Assembly (NCBI RefSeq): GCF_026191635.1
Contig: NZ_JAKRRW010000032.1
Coordinates: 1 to 50,438, forward strand
Origin: Photobacterium obscurum
GTDB taxonomy: Bacteria; Pseudomonadota; Gammaproteobacteria; Enterobacterales; Vibrionaceae
DNA length: 50,438 bases
Reading direction: 5' to 3'
Part shown: piece by piece, positions 7,498 through 15,974 of the stretch
How positions within the stretch are numbered: the stretch's first letter is position 1
How the letters are laid out: every line of letters begins with the position of its first letter
Translations under genes and position numbers: made by a program
The notes under the pieces: model-generated
What the model was told of the DNA's origin: nothing
What the model saw: the letters and a program-made list of their open reading frames with translations, nothing else
The model's database searches: none

Positions 7498-9673
7498 CCT
7501 ACCGATCATATTGCTGTTGGGGATGGTGATCAGCTATTCGGCTGGCAACGGAGTGGCCTTTGGTGAGCAGGTGGACGTTGCCCCTGAGGAAGCCAAGCGA
7601 CTGGCTGTCGAGCTGGCTGATCTCAGTGCCAGCTTCGTCTATAACCTGGACGAGCAGCAACTGCAGCACATACTGGCGGTGGTTCTGGATAACAATAACA
7701 AGATCAAGGCCGTGACCATCACTGATGCCGTCAGCGAAGAGCTCTTTTTCACCTATTTCCTCCAGGACGGCAAGATGAGGTTCGGCAAGGCTGTCCCGGC
7801 ATCCAGCCGGCAGTATACCCACGGATCCGCCAATATCGTCTATCGGGATATGTTACTCGGCCGGCTTGATCTTTATTACGACGGTTCACTCGCTGCCGTT
7901 TCGTCATCCGGTACCGGCGATGACTTTAACAGGCAAGTACTGTTGCTTGGCGGGTTGTTTATCGTACTGCTGCTCACCCTGTTCGTTATCTATAAGGCCT
8001 TGTCGCGTCATGGCGCTTCGGATATTCACTTTCTGGCTTTTGGTTCGGCCGGTTTTGCATATCTGGTGATGGCGAGTTTTGCCATTATCCTGACGCTCAG
8101 TGTTGCCGTGAGCTGGTTTGTACTGGAGCAAAACAGCCAGCGGATCCAGACCCGGCTCAGTGACTCACTGCACCAGAGTATTAGTGTTCTTGAGAATAAC
8201 CTGTTCGAGATCAGCCGGCTCCGCACGGCGGTTCAGCACCGTATTACCGACGAAAATCGCTTTCAGAAACTGCTTGCCAAGTTGAGGCTGGCACAACAAA
8301 GCGCGGGACAAAGTGAAATCACTGCGGTTAACCGGCAGCTTGAGGCACTGTTGGATCAGAGTGACTACCGCGGTAACCGTGAATCTTTGCTTGTCGTATC
8401 GGCTACCGGTGAGATGATATTTTCTCTCGGTGAGACGTTCTCACCGTCACGGCTCGACAAGCATCCGTCGAGTCCGTTTAGCAGGGCCCTGGCCGGTGAA
8501 TATACCCTGATGTCACCGCATCGGCGTTATGAGCAGCTGAGCATCAAGGACTGTCAATGTTTCTACCTCGTTGCGCCTGTGGCGGGGCCGCAGGGGGAGG
8601 TAACGGCAGTCTCGTTCTTCGGTGTCGATCCCCGGAGTGTGATCGCCAAGGAGCTTGGTAACTACCAGTTCGGTGCATCCGGTGAGGTACTGGCTCTAAA
8701 CCGCGAGGGGCTGTTGCTGTCGGGCAACCGTTTTGAGTTGCCAGTGCAGCGGTGGGATATTATTAATGATCTGGCTCAGGCCGGTCAGCCCCTCTTTGAC
8801 TCAACCTGGTTTGGTAATGGCAAAGTCGACGAGCCTGTCACCGAGCTGATTGACTACCGGCGTCAGCCGGTCTTTGCCGATGTCCACTGGAATGCGGATC
8901 TTAACATCGGGTTTATTGCCAAGATTGACCAGGTGGAAGCGTTTCAGAGTCATGTCGAGTTCAGGCGCGGGGTGATAGTGATTGTTATGCTGATGGCCGC
9001 CTTTACGATCCCGTCTGTGCTGTTCACTCTTCATATGGGGAAAAGGGCCAATGATAGCCTGAGGGGATCGCGTCACGAGCTTATTCGCCGGCTCGGGCAC
9101 GCCGCCGAGTTTAAAGACAACGAGACCGCCCTTCACATTACCCGAATGAGCCACTATACCCGGATTTTGGCCAGCAAGCTGGATGTGACCCGCGAATGGC
9201 AGGATCTCATTTTCACCGCCTCACCCATGCACGACGTCGGCAAGATCGGGGTGCCCGATGCGATTTTGCAAAAGCCAGGTAAGCTTACCGAGCAGGAATG
9301 GGTAATCATGCGCAGGCATCCTGAGTTCGGGGCCGATATTCTTGGTCACCACAATAGCGACTTGCTCAAAATGGCGCGGGATATTGCGATTGCCCACCAT
9401 GAGAAATGGGACGGCTCGGGGTATCCTAATCAGTTAGGTGGCGAGGCGATCCCGCTTGCAGCAAGGCTAGTCGCCATTGCCGATGTGTTCGATGCGTTAA
9501 CGAGCGAGCGCCCTTACAAAAGGGCCTGGGCTATTGAGGAAGCGGTGACCCATATCGTATCTGAGTCTGGCAAGCACTTTGATCCCGAGCTTGTGAAGGT
9601 GTTTACCAAATCAATACCGGAATTTAAAGTCATCCACCATCGCTATGCCGACACCCCTAATGTTACCGGGTGA
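7484..9673 (+). CDS. membrane-bound HD-GYP cyclic-di-GMP phosphodiesterase with periplasmic sensor
   Basis: I chose the GTG at 7484, preceded by AAAGGAATAAGTCAA, over a TTG nine codons upstream; it gives 729 residues. Order of parts: signal/TM at about 5-25, a first periplasmic segment to about 145, paired TM helices at about 150-172 and 190-214, a second long periplasmic region to about 490 with Cache-like features, a last TM at about 495-518, then HD-GYP at about 532-706. The HD-GYP part is intact, with HDVGKIGVPD and HHEKWDGSGYP. It should hydrolyse c-di-GMP in the cytoplasm in response to an external cue. The start overlaps the end of the solute-binding gene, so the two are translationally linked. 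Confidence 0.88.
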   Translation: MRKISLPIILLLGMVISYSAGNGVAFGEQVDVAPEEAKRLAVELADLSASFVYNLDEQQLQHILAVVLDNNNKIKAVTITDAVSEELFFTYFLQDGKMRFGKAVPASSRQYTHGSANIVYRDMLLGRLDLYYDGSLAAVSSSGTGDDFNRQVLLLGGLFIVLLLTLFVIYKALSRHGASDIHFLAFGSAGFAYLVMASFAIILTLSVAVSWFVLEQNSQRIQTRLSDSLHQSISVLENNLFEISRLRTAVQHRITDENRFQKLLAKLRLAQQSAGQSEITAVNRQLEALLDQSDYRGNRESLLVVSATGEMIFSLGETFSPSRLDKHPSSPFSRALAGEYTLMSPHRRYEQLSIKDCQCFYLVAPVAGPQGEVTAVSFFGVDPRSVIAKELGNYQFGASGEVLALNREGLLLSGNRFELPVQRWDIINDLAQAGQPLFDSTWFGNGKVDEPVTELIDYRRQPVFADVHWNADLNIGFIAKIDQVEAFQSHVEFRRGVIVIVMLMAAFTIPSVLFTLHMGKRANDSLRGSRHELIRRLGHAAEFKDNETALHITRMSHYTRILASKLDVTREWQDLIFTASPMHDVGKIGVPDAILQKPGKLTEQEWVIMRRHPEFGADILGHHNSDLLKMARDIAIAHHEKWDGSGYPNQLGGEAIPLAARLVAIADVFDALTSERPYKRAWAIEEAVTHIVSESGKHFDPELVKVFTKSIPEFKVIHHRYADTPNVTG

Positions 9674-9703
9674 TTATAGCGGTCGGTTGACGTTATAATC
9701 ACC
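9669..9703 (+). promoter_or_regulatory. perfect inverted repeat overlapping the HD-GYP stop codon
   Basis: GGTGATTATA and TATAATCACC form a perfect 10-bp stem around a 15-base spacer. There is no T run behind it, so a simple terminator is unlikely; it may be a 3'-end stabilising hairpin or a protein site. Confidence 0.5.
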
Positions 9704-9829
9704 TGAGATAAAGTCGCTATGGTGTTTTTTATTCAAATAAAACTAGCCTGCCATTATTCTTTGATGGATAAGCGCTGATAATTAATTCGTTTTTTGCCCG
9801 CTGCTTTTGGGTGGGCGACAGCCTGTCGG

Positions 9830-10012
9830 CTAACGGTTGCTGATATGGCCGTCCTTGTGCAGCACCAGGCTGGTCAGGCGACTGTAGAAGTCATCGTTGA
9901 GGGTAATACCGAAGTCCTTCAGCAGACTGACGTTGACTGACAGCTGATGGAGCTCTTCGCGGCTGATCAAATCGGATAGCTCGTGTGCAACACATTCTAA
10001 CGCACTATAACT
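9830..10012 (-). pseudogene. 3' remnant of an unknown gene
   Basis: A minus-strand frame of about 60 codons reads like a real protein C-terminus (LISREELHQLSVNVSLLKD, then FGITLNDDFYSRLTSL, ending in SNR and TAG). It has no ATG or GTG and is cut by TAA upstream. GC content and codon choice match the neighbouring coding DNA. I infer the tail of a gene whose 5' part was lost next to the replication region. Family not recognised. Confidence 0.45.
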
Positions 10013-10202
10013 TTAGCGATTAAAACCAAATAAACAAAACCAACCACAAATTAGTACAATGATAAATAACAAGATAAAGCTGACCAAGAACCTAGTTCGT
10101 TACCCCGTCACATTATCCAAACAGTGATTGTCAGAACATATCTTGATTGTCGCTCTCAGCCTGCGGCCCCCTGCCACAGTTCTTCGCTTTGTGTTTGCAT
10201 AA

Positions 10203-10244
10203 GCCATAATTCTGTTATTTAATGCCAGAATGATGTCATCCATG
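10203..10244 (+). promoter_or_regulatory. two iteron-like copies over the rep start
   Basis: Two units begin GCCATAATTCTGTTATTTAA (10203) and GCCAGAATGATGTCATCC (10224), 21 bases apart and matching the origin iterons. The second covers the first possible start codon of rep. Rep_3 initiators often repress their own promoter through such copies. Confidence 0.6.
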
Positions 10245-11330
10245 GAACTTGTCGTGAATCAAGACGCTCACTATCCCGCGATCGGCCCGGCGCTGCCAAA
10301 ACATATCAAGAAAGGTCACCAGCTGGTTTTCAGCCGCCAGGATCTCTCTGCCCGGGAAGCCGATTTGTTTGCCCTGATGATGGCACACATGAAAGAACCT
10401 GACTGGTTCAACAATACGCCGGTGTATTCGTTTTCCTGCAGCCAGCTGTCTGAATGGCTTGACATTGATTCGCGCCACGTCGGCTCCATCCTCAGCCCGG
10501 TGGCCGAGCGACTGTCGCAGCGCAAGGTCGGGATCCGCGGCGTATCCGAAAAAGGTGACGAGGAATTTGACTATATCCCCTTCTTCAAGCGCCTGACCTA
10601 TAAAGACGGCAAGCTGATGATGGTGCCCAATGATGAGCTTCGCACCGAATATATTGAATATAACCAGGGCTTTGCCCTGATCAATACGCGAAATTTCTTC
10701 AATCTCAAAAAGGAATATTCCAAGCGATTGTATGAGCTGCTTAGTCGCTTCAAGACCGAAGGCACGACCATGAAGGCGCAGAATATCGATGAGCTGAAGG
10801 GTTTGTTTGGTATCCTGGATGAAAAAGGCAAGCTTAAGGCAGACAAAAGCTCCTTTAAAAACAACAGTGTATTTATGAAACGCTGTATCCGCGACAGTAT
10901 CGACGAGATTTCGGCCAACCCGCAGACGCGCAAGGAATTGCTGTTTTTGACCAGTGACAAGGGAGAAAAGGGATACCGGTTATACAAACAGGGGCGAAAA
11001 ATTGTCGGCATCGAGTTTCTCTACCGCTGGCTGGAATCTGGATCTGTTCAGGAACTAAACCTTCAGGCAGCCAAGGAAACCATTCGAAAGCTCGAGCTCA
11101 AGCGCCTGCAGTCCGGTGAAAAACTTACCATTGACGAGCTGCGTTTGCTGGCTGATGCCTACCGGGCTATCGATCATGCCGACACCGCCGGGCAAATCGA
11201 ACAAAGCATCGCCGAGCGCCAGAAGGAAGAGGAGGACAACCAGGTTCAGGCCTCTCCGACAGACGAGTTCAACGATATGCTGGCCAAGATTGAAACCCTC
11301 AAAGAGTTGGGTGGTAATCCGCAGTATTGA
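10230..11330 (+). CDS. repB: Rep_3-family replication initiator (first origin)
   Basis: The 366-residue protein shows the Rep_3 pattern of two winged-helix domains: the N-terminal LVFSRQDLSAREADLFALM segment, the central FDYIPFFKRLTYKDGKLMM and VPNDELRTEYI region, FFNLKKEYSKRLYELLSRFK at about 155-175, and the second wing to about 268. The last 95 residues are charged helices. It would bind the 21-22 bp iterons downstream and open the AT-rich region with DnaA. It is homologous to the initiator at 38391. The start is uncertain: ATG at 10230 has no ribosome site, while GTG at 10254 has GGAA five bases upstream. Confidence 0.9.
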   Translation: MMSSMELVVNQDAHYPAIGPALPKHIKKGHQLVFSRQDLSAREADLFALMMAHMKEPDWFNNTPVYSFSCSQLSEWLDIDSRHVGSILSPVAERLSQRKVGIRGVSEKGDEEFDYIPFFKRLTYKDGKLMMVPNDELRTEYIEYNQGFALINTRNFFNLKKEYSKRLYELLSRFKTEGTTMKAQNIDELKGLFGILDEKGKLKADKSSFKNNSVFMKRCIRDSIDEISANPQTRKELLFLTSDKGEKGYRLYKQGRKIVGIEFLYRWLESGSVQELNLQAAKETIRKLELKRLQSGEKLTIDELRLLADAYRAIDHADTAGQIEQSIAERQKEEEDNQVQASPTDEFNDMLAKIETLKELGGNPQY

Positions 11331-11444
11331 TCACATTTCTGGCGTCAGACCACTTTGACGCCATAATTGTGTTATTTATTCCCAGAACCTTGTGTTCAAC
11401 TACCCTAATTCTGGCTTACCGACCAATAAGTAACACAATTCTGG
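11328..11444. repeat. iteron-like copies in mixed orientation
   Basis: An inverted copy (complement of GCCAGAAATGTGATCA) overlaps the rep stop at 11328-11343. A direct copy GCCATAATTGTGTTATTTAT lies at 11360, and its inverted partner (complement CCAGAATTGTGTTACTTATT) at about 11425-11444. Such inverted sets often serve as extra Rep dimer sites in copy control. Confidence 0.6.
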
Positions 11445-11461
11445 TATCTATCATGCTGTAC

Positions 11462-11612
11462 GCCATAAATGTGTTATCAATAAGCCATAAATCTATCGCT
11501 TTTCGGCCAGATATAAGATCAATGACACCAGAAATATGATCATATAAGCCATATATATGATCTCAAAAGCCAGAATAAGGTTATCTATACGCCATAAATG
11601 TGATCAATAAGG
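11462..11612 (+). repeat. origin iterons, seven tandem copies of 21-22 bp
   Basis: Units start at 11462, 11484, 11506, 11527, 11548, 11569 and 11591. The consensus is GCCAgAAAtgTGATCaatAA; the copy at 11591 is GCCATAAATGTGATCAATAA and that at 11527 reads ACCAGAAATATGATCATATA. The spacing is two helical turns, as expected for Rep monomers bound on one face. This is the core of replication origin 1. Confidence 0.85.
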
Positions 11613-11711
11613 GGTTTTTTATTCTTTTATATCAATCACTTACAGCCTCTATAGATCTTATAGATCAATAGTATTAATAGTTATTAATAGTAAAATAGAT
11701 CTTATAGTCTC
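11613..11711. other. AT-rich region of origin 1 (probable unwinding element)
   Basis: This stretch is nearly pure A/T with repeated TAGATCTTATAG-type units (about 11652 and 11695). It lies between the iterons and the DnaA box. The 14-mer CTATAGATCTTATA at 11649-11662 is shared exactly with the second origin. Confidence 0.7.
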
Positions 11712-11720
11712 TGTGGATAA
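11712..11720 (-). promoter_or_regulatory. DnaA box, perfect consensus
   Basis: TGTGGATAA is the complement of the consensus TTATCCACA. A one-mismatch copy, TTAACCACA, follows at 11745-11753. Both flank the AT-rich region of origin 1. Confidence 0.8.
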
Positions 11721-11753
11721 GTGGAAAATCAAAGATTTACACACTTAACCACA

Positions 11754-12005
11754 GTATCAATCAAATTCCTCTCTGTATTTGTTTCTCACAGGAACCAGCT
11801 CGCCCCCGCAAATTTACCCTGCCAAGCCAAGATCCGTCCTTACAGCGTACTACAGAGCCCGTGAGAGTGGTAAATCAGCCGGTTTTGACAAAATAATTTA
11901 ATAAAAAAATAGATTCAGATCATACAGATTTAGATTTACTTTTATCCTTATATGCAGCATTATTGCGTCAAGGCAAAAATCCTGCACATTCAAGGAACGC
12001 ACAGT
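11754..12005 (+). promoter_or_regulatory. parA promoter region
   Basis: TTGACA at 11885-11890 followed by a run of A/T to about 11915 is a plausible promoter. An in-frame upstream extension of parA to 11952 is open but lacks a ribosome site. Confidence 0.4.
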
Positions 12006-13205
12006 ATGTATGATCCACAACACCTGATCAGCCGAGTCGCCGAACGCTCGGAGCGGATGCTTAGCTCGCTCACCGAGCAGATCAAACTGCAAAAGCAAGA
12101 GCTAGATTCTGATACTTACTATCAGGTGTACTCCAAGGCTGCTGTTGCCAAATTGCCGAAACTGACCAAGGCGATTGTCGACAAGACTGTCGGGGAGATG
12201 GAAGACGCCGGTTATGGCTTTGAAAAGCGCAAGGCCGGCAGCTCGGAAAAATACGCCATGTCGATCCAGAACATTGTCGATATTTATCAGCATCGTGACG
12301 TTCCCAAGTACCGTAACAAGCATGATCAGGCTTTCACTGTGTTTGTCGGTAATCTCAAGGGCGGGGTGTCTAAAACGGTCAGCACGGTATCGCTGGCCCA
12401 TGGCCTGCGTACCCATCCGCACCTGTTGCAGGAAGATCTTCGGATCCTGGTGGTCGATCTTGATCCCCAGTCTTCGGCCACCATGTTTCTGAACCATGCC
12501 CATTCGATTGGCTCGGTTGATGCGACGGCGGCCCAGGCCATGCTGCAGAATGTCAGTCGCGAAGAGCTGCTTGATGAATTTGTGGTCTCCTCCGGCGTAC
12601 CCGGTGTTGATGTTATCCCGGCTTCAATCGAGGATGCCTTTATTGCCTCGGGCTGGGACGAGCTCTGCCATGAACACCTGCCGGGCCAGAAAATCCATGC
12701 GGTGCTGCGAGAGAATGTGATCGACAAACTGACCGATGACTATGACTTCATTTTTGTCGATAGCGGCCCGCACTTAGATCCGTTCCTGACCAATGCGCTG
12801 GCCAGCTCTGATTTGCTGATGACTCCGATCCCGCCGGCTCAGGTTGATTTCCACTCGACCCTGAAATACCTCAACCGTCTGCCCGAGTTGCTGGCAATGA
12901 TTGAGCAGTCCGGTACGCCGCTGCGTGTTATCGGCAATATCGGCTTTATGTCGAAGCTGGCCAACAAGGCCGACCACAAGCTGTGCCATAGCCTGGCCAA
13001 GGAAATTTTTGGCGGTGACATGCTCGATGTTGCCCTGCCGCGCCTTGATGGCTTTGAGCGCTGCGGTGAATCGTTCGACACCGTTATTTCAGCCAACCCG
13101 TCGACTTATGTCGGCAGTAGCGAGGCACTGAAAAATGCCCGCCTGGCGGCGGAGGATTTCGCCAAGGCTGTGTTCGACCGTATTGAATTTATCCGTACAA
13201 ACTGA
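12006..13205 (+). CDS. parA: ParA, type Ia plasmid partition ATPase
   Basis: I chose the ATG at 12006, preceded by AAGGAACGCACAGT, giving 399 residues, the usual size for P1/F-type ParA proteins with an N-terminal DNA-binding part. Residues 1-100 are helical and probably include the helix-turn-helix used for self-repression. The deviant Walker A reads KGGVSKT at about 118-124 (Ser replaces the usual Gly before Lys), Walker A' is VVDLDPQSSATMF, and DFIFVDSGPHLDP is Walker B. It forms ATP-driven gradients on the nucleoid that move the ParB-bound plasmid. It is co-transcribed with parB eight bases downstream. Confidence 0.93.
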   Translation: MYDPQHLISRVAERSERMLSSLTEQIKLQKQELDSDTYYQVYSKAAVAKLPKLTKAIVDKTVGEMEDAGYGFEKRKAGSSEKYAMSIQNIVDIYQHRDVPKYRNKHDQAFTVFVGNLKGGVSKTVSTVSLAHGLRTHPHLLQEDLRILVVDLDPQSSATMFLNHAHSIGSVDATAAQAMLQNVSREELLDEFVVSSGVPGVDVIPASIEDAFIASGWDELCHEHLPGQKIHAVLRENVIDKLTDDYDFIFVDSGPHLDPFLTNALASSDLLMTPIPPAQVDFHSTLKYLNRLPELLAMIEQSGTPLRVIGNIGFMSKLANKADHKLCHSLAKEIFGGDMLDVALPRLDGFERCGESFDTVISANPSTYVGSSEALKNARLAAEDFAKAVFDRIEFIRTN

Positions 13206-13213
13206 GGTAAGTG

Positions 13214-14176
13214 ATGAGTAAGAGAAAGACTATTGGCCGTACTTTTAGCGGTGCGTCACTGGCCTCCGAGACACTGAAAGCTGATGCCAGCCAGACTTTT
13301 ACCCTGGCATCGGGTAGCAAGGCGACGTTTACCCTGCAGCAGATTACAGCCGACGAGCTGGCTGACAAGACCTATGTCGAGCTGGCGACCAACGGCCGTG
13401 ATCAGCAGGCACTGACGCAGGAGTCAGTGGCCGACATTGCCCGCACTATTGTGCTGCAGCAATTTTTCCCGGCGATTGGCCGGCAGGTTGAGGATCGTAT
13501 AGAGATCCTCGATGGCTCACGCCGCCGTGCAGCGGCTCTTTTCAGCAACACCGGGCTGAAGGTACTGGTTACCCACGAGGCACTCAGTGCCGACGACGCC
13601 CGCCAGCTGGCGGCGGATATCCAGACTGCCCGCGAGCACAATCTGCGCGAGGTGGGGATGCGCCTGCTGGTATTGCGTGACAGCGGCCTGAGCCAGAAGG
13701 AGATTGCCGAGTCGCAGAAGCTGTCGGCGGCCAAGGTTACACGTGCCATTCAGGCGGCATCGGTACCGGCCGATATGCTGACGGTGTTCCCGGACCAGTC
13801 GGAGCTGAGCTATCCTGACTACAAGCTGCTGCTTGAACTGGCCACTACCCTGACTTCCAAAGGCATTGATCTGGCCGATGTTATCGCCCAGGTGATGGTC
13901 GACAGGGACGAGCTCGATGCCGCGCTGGCCGGCGACGAGACCAAGGCGGCGCTGATCCGCGCCTACCGCCTGGCTGCCGATCACCTGTTGGCCAAACCGA
14001 CCGCGAAAAAGGCCAAAATCGAGAAGCTATGGCAGTTCGACGATGCCAACGCCTTTGCCCGCAAGCGCAGCAAGGAGCGTAATTTCAGCTACGAGTTCAA
14101 GCGCATGCCGAAAGCACTGCAGGACGAGCTCGATACGGTGATTGCCGAGACGCTGAAAAAGCATCTCGCCGGGTAA
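13214..14176 (+). CDS. parB: ParB, centromere-binding partition protein
   Basis: The ATG at 13214 has GAGG six bases upstream; a GTG one codon earlier is less likely. The 320-residue product has an N-terminal basic segment (SKRKTIGRTF) for ParA contact, the ParB/Srx-like core with EILDGSRRRAAAL at about 97-110 and the AREHNLREVGMRLL motif, and a helix-turn-helix at about 155-180 (LSQKEIAESQKLSAAKVTRA). It binds a centromere and stimulates ParA. The centromere is not certain; the direct repeats at 14258 just downstream are the best candidate. Confidence 0.93.
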   Translation: MSKRKTIGRTFSGASLASETLKADASQTFTLASGSKATFTLQQITADELADKTYVELATNGRDQQALTQESVADIARTIVLQQFFPAIGRQVEDRIEILDGSRRRAAALFSNTGLKVLVTHEALSADDARQLAADIQTAREHNLREVGMRLLVLRDSGLSQKEIAESQKLSAAKVTRAIQAASVPADMLTVFPDQSELSYPDYKLLLELATTLTSKGIDLADVIAQVMVDRDELDAALAGDETKAALIRAYRLAADHLLAKPTAKKAKIEKLWQFDDANAFARKRSKERNFSYEFKRMPKALQDELDTVIAETLKKHLAG

Positions 14177-14202
14177 GTGTTGGTACCCGCCGGTGTTTAC
14201 GT

Positions 14203-14236
14203 CAGGGCGACTCGCAAGGGTCGCCCTGTTTGGTTT
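14203..14236 (+). terminator. Rho-independent terminator after parB
   Basis: CAGGGCGAC and GTCGCCCTG form a perfect 9-bp stem with an 8-base loop, followed by TTTGGTTTT. It closes the parAB transcript. Confidence 0.85.
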
Positions 14237-14257
14237 TGCATGCGTGCAATGGTTTAG

Positions 14258-14333
14258 TTAACGGTTAATGCGTGTAAAACTGGATTTAACGGTTATAGCG
14301 TGTAAAATTGTTTTTAACGGTTATAGCGTGTAA
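14258..14333 (+). repeat. three 20-bp direct repeats, period 28: centromere or HipB operators
   Basis: Copies at 14258-14277, 14286-14305 and 14314-14333 read TTAACGGTTAATGCGTGTAA, TTAACGGTTATAGCGTGTAA and again TTAACGGTTATAGCGTGTAA. They fill the space between the parB terminator and the hipB start, ending 13 bases before the ATG. In type Ia partition loci the centromere is typically right behind parB, while HipB-like antitoxins bind repeats in their own promoter; both readings fit. Confidence 0.85.
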
Positions 14334-14346
14334 GAAAAGGTTAGCG

Positions 14347-14601
14347 ATGAAAGTCACCTCCGCCGCCCAGCTCAGTCACCTGTTACAGGAAAGCCGCAAG
14401 CTGCAGGGCCTGTCGCAGTCGAGCACGGCACAGAAAGTCGGGATCCGTCAGGATACCGTATCAAAATTCGAGAATGCGCCGGAAGGCACCCGGCTTGATA
14501 CCTTGTTCAAGCTGCTGGCTGCGCTGGATCTGGAGCTGGAAGTGCGCCCGCGCGGTGAGGGGGGCAATACGGCCGGTGAACAATGGCAGGAGGAGTGGTA
14601 A
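14347..14601 (+). CDS. hipB: HipB-type antitoxin, XRE helix-turn-helix
   Basis: The ATG at 14347 follows AAAAGGTTAGCG; a longer frame from 14308 would run through the repeats and is rejected. The 84-residue protein has a HTH_3 domain at about 10-62 (LLQESRKLQGLSQSSTAQKV, then GIRQDTVSKFENAPEG) and a short acidic tail ending in Trp, as in E. coli HipB whose C-terminal Trp is involved in stability. It would neutralise HipA and repress the operon. The next gene starts immediately after its stop. Confidence 0.88.
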   Translation: MKVTSAAQLSHLLQESRKLQGLSQSSTAQKVGIRQDTVSKFENAPEGTRLDTLFKLLAALDLELEVRPRGEGGNTAGEQWQEEW

Positions 14602-15909
14602 ATGGCTGATCTGACTGTCGCGATGAACGGTTACGAGGTGGGTGTCTTGCACCAGTCCCCGACCGGTGCCCATCGTTTCCAGTATGCCGAGAGCTGGCTC
14701 GCCACCCCGGGCGCCCGCCCTATTTCCCTGTCGCTGCCACTGGGTCGCCGTCCTTTTCTGGGCGAGGCGGTGTATAACTTTTTCGACAACCTGCTGCCGG
14801 ACAATATGCAGATCCGCCAGCGCATCGTCGCCCGTCATCACGCCAGATCCAGCCAGCCGTTTGATTTGCTGGCCAAGATCGGTCTCGACAGCGTCGGTGC
14901 CCTGCAGATCTACCCGCTGGGGACCGAGCCGGGCAGTGTGCGGCAGATCCATAGCAAAAGGCTGGATGAGCAGGCGCTGGTTCGGATCCTCAAGGGCTAC
15001 CAGAGCGAGGCGCCGCTGGGCATGATTGCCGAAGAGGACGACTTCCGTATCTCCCTGGCCGGAGCCCAGGAAAAGACGGCGTTATTGTGCCAGAACGATC
15101 AATGGCACCTGCCACAGGGGAGCACGCCGACGACCCATATCATCAAGCTGCCAATCGGCGAGATCCAGAGCCACTCCTATACCATCGATTTGGCCGAGAG
15201 TGTCGAGAACGAGCTGGTATGTCTGCGTCTGGCCAAGGCATTCAGGCTGGCCGTCGCCGAGGCAGAGATCCTGGATGTCGCGGATATCCGGGCATTATCG
15301 GTGACCCGCTTCGACCGTCGTCTGTCCTCGGACGGGCAATGGATCATGCGCCTGCCGCAGGAAGATTTCTGTCAGGTACTCAATGTCTCTCCCGGCCGTA
15401 AGTATGAGACGGACGGCGGACCGGGGATTGCCGAGATCATGGATTACCTGCTGGCCTCCGAGCAGCCGGAGACCGACCGCCATGAGTTCATGCGCGCCCA
15501 GGTGCTGTTCTGGCTGCTGGCGGCCACCGATGGCCATGCCAAGAACTTTTCGGTGTTCCTGCTCCCGGGCGGTGCCTTCAGGCTCACGCCGCTGTACGAC
15601 ATTCTGTCGGTGTATCCGGTGATGGGCGGTAAGGGGCTGTCGGAGCGCAAGGCCAAAATGGCGATGGGACTCTACGGTGAATCCGGTCGCCACTACAAAT
15701 GGTACTCGCTGTTTCCGCGCCATTTTCTGGCCACGGCACGGGCCGTCGGGTTCTCTGAAACGGCCATGCAGCAGATCCTAGATGAATTTTGCGACCGCGC
15801 TCCGCAGGCTGTCGAGTCAGTGCGCGCCTCCCTGCCCGACGATTTCCCCCACCCTATCAGCGACGCTATTTTTGATGGTGTGCTCAAACGTGCACGGCGG
15901 TTGGGATAG
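14602..15909 (+). CDS. hipA: HipA-type serine/threonine kinase toxin
   Basis: The 435-residue length is standard. Seen motifs: SLAGAQEKTALL at 151-162 (ejectable P-loop), HIIKLP with the ATP-contacting Lys at 182, RLPQEDFCQ at 250-258, the catalytic ATDGHAKNFS with Asp 310 and Asn 315, and PLYDILS with the metal-binding Asp 333. All key residues are present, so the kinase is probably active. E. coli HipA phosphorylates glutamyl-tRNA synthetase and arrests growth. Together with HipB it would act as an addiction module for this replicon. Confidence 0.92.
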   Translation: MADLTVAMNGYEVGVLHQSPTGAHRFQYAESWLATPGARPISLSLPLGRRPFLGEAVYNFFDNLLPDNMQIRQRIVARHHARSSQPFDLLAKIGLDSVGALQIYPLGTEPGSVRQIHSKRLDEQALVRILKGYQSEAPLGMIAEEDDFRISLAGAQEKTALLCQNDQWHLPQGSTPTTHIIKLPIGEIQSHSYTIDLAESVENELVCLRLAKAFRLAVAEAEILDVADIRALSVTRFDRRLSSDGQWIMRLPQEDFCQVLNVSPGRKYETDGGPGIAEIMDYLLASEQPETDRHEFMRAQVLFWLLAATDGHAKNFSVFLLPGGAFRLTPLYDILSVYPVMGGKGLSERKAKMAMGLYGESGRHYKWYSLFPRHFLATARAVGFSETAMQQILDEFCDRAPQAVESVRASLPDDFPHPISDAIFDGVLKRARRLG

Positions 15910-15974
15910 CTGCTAGTTGGTTTGGTACTTGCTCAGGTGCTGTTGGGCGAAACTCCCCTACCCGAAGTAATTAG

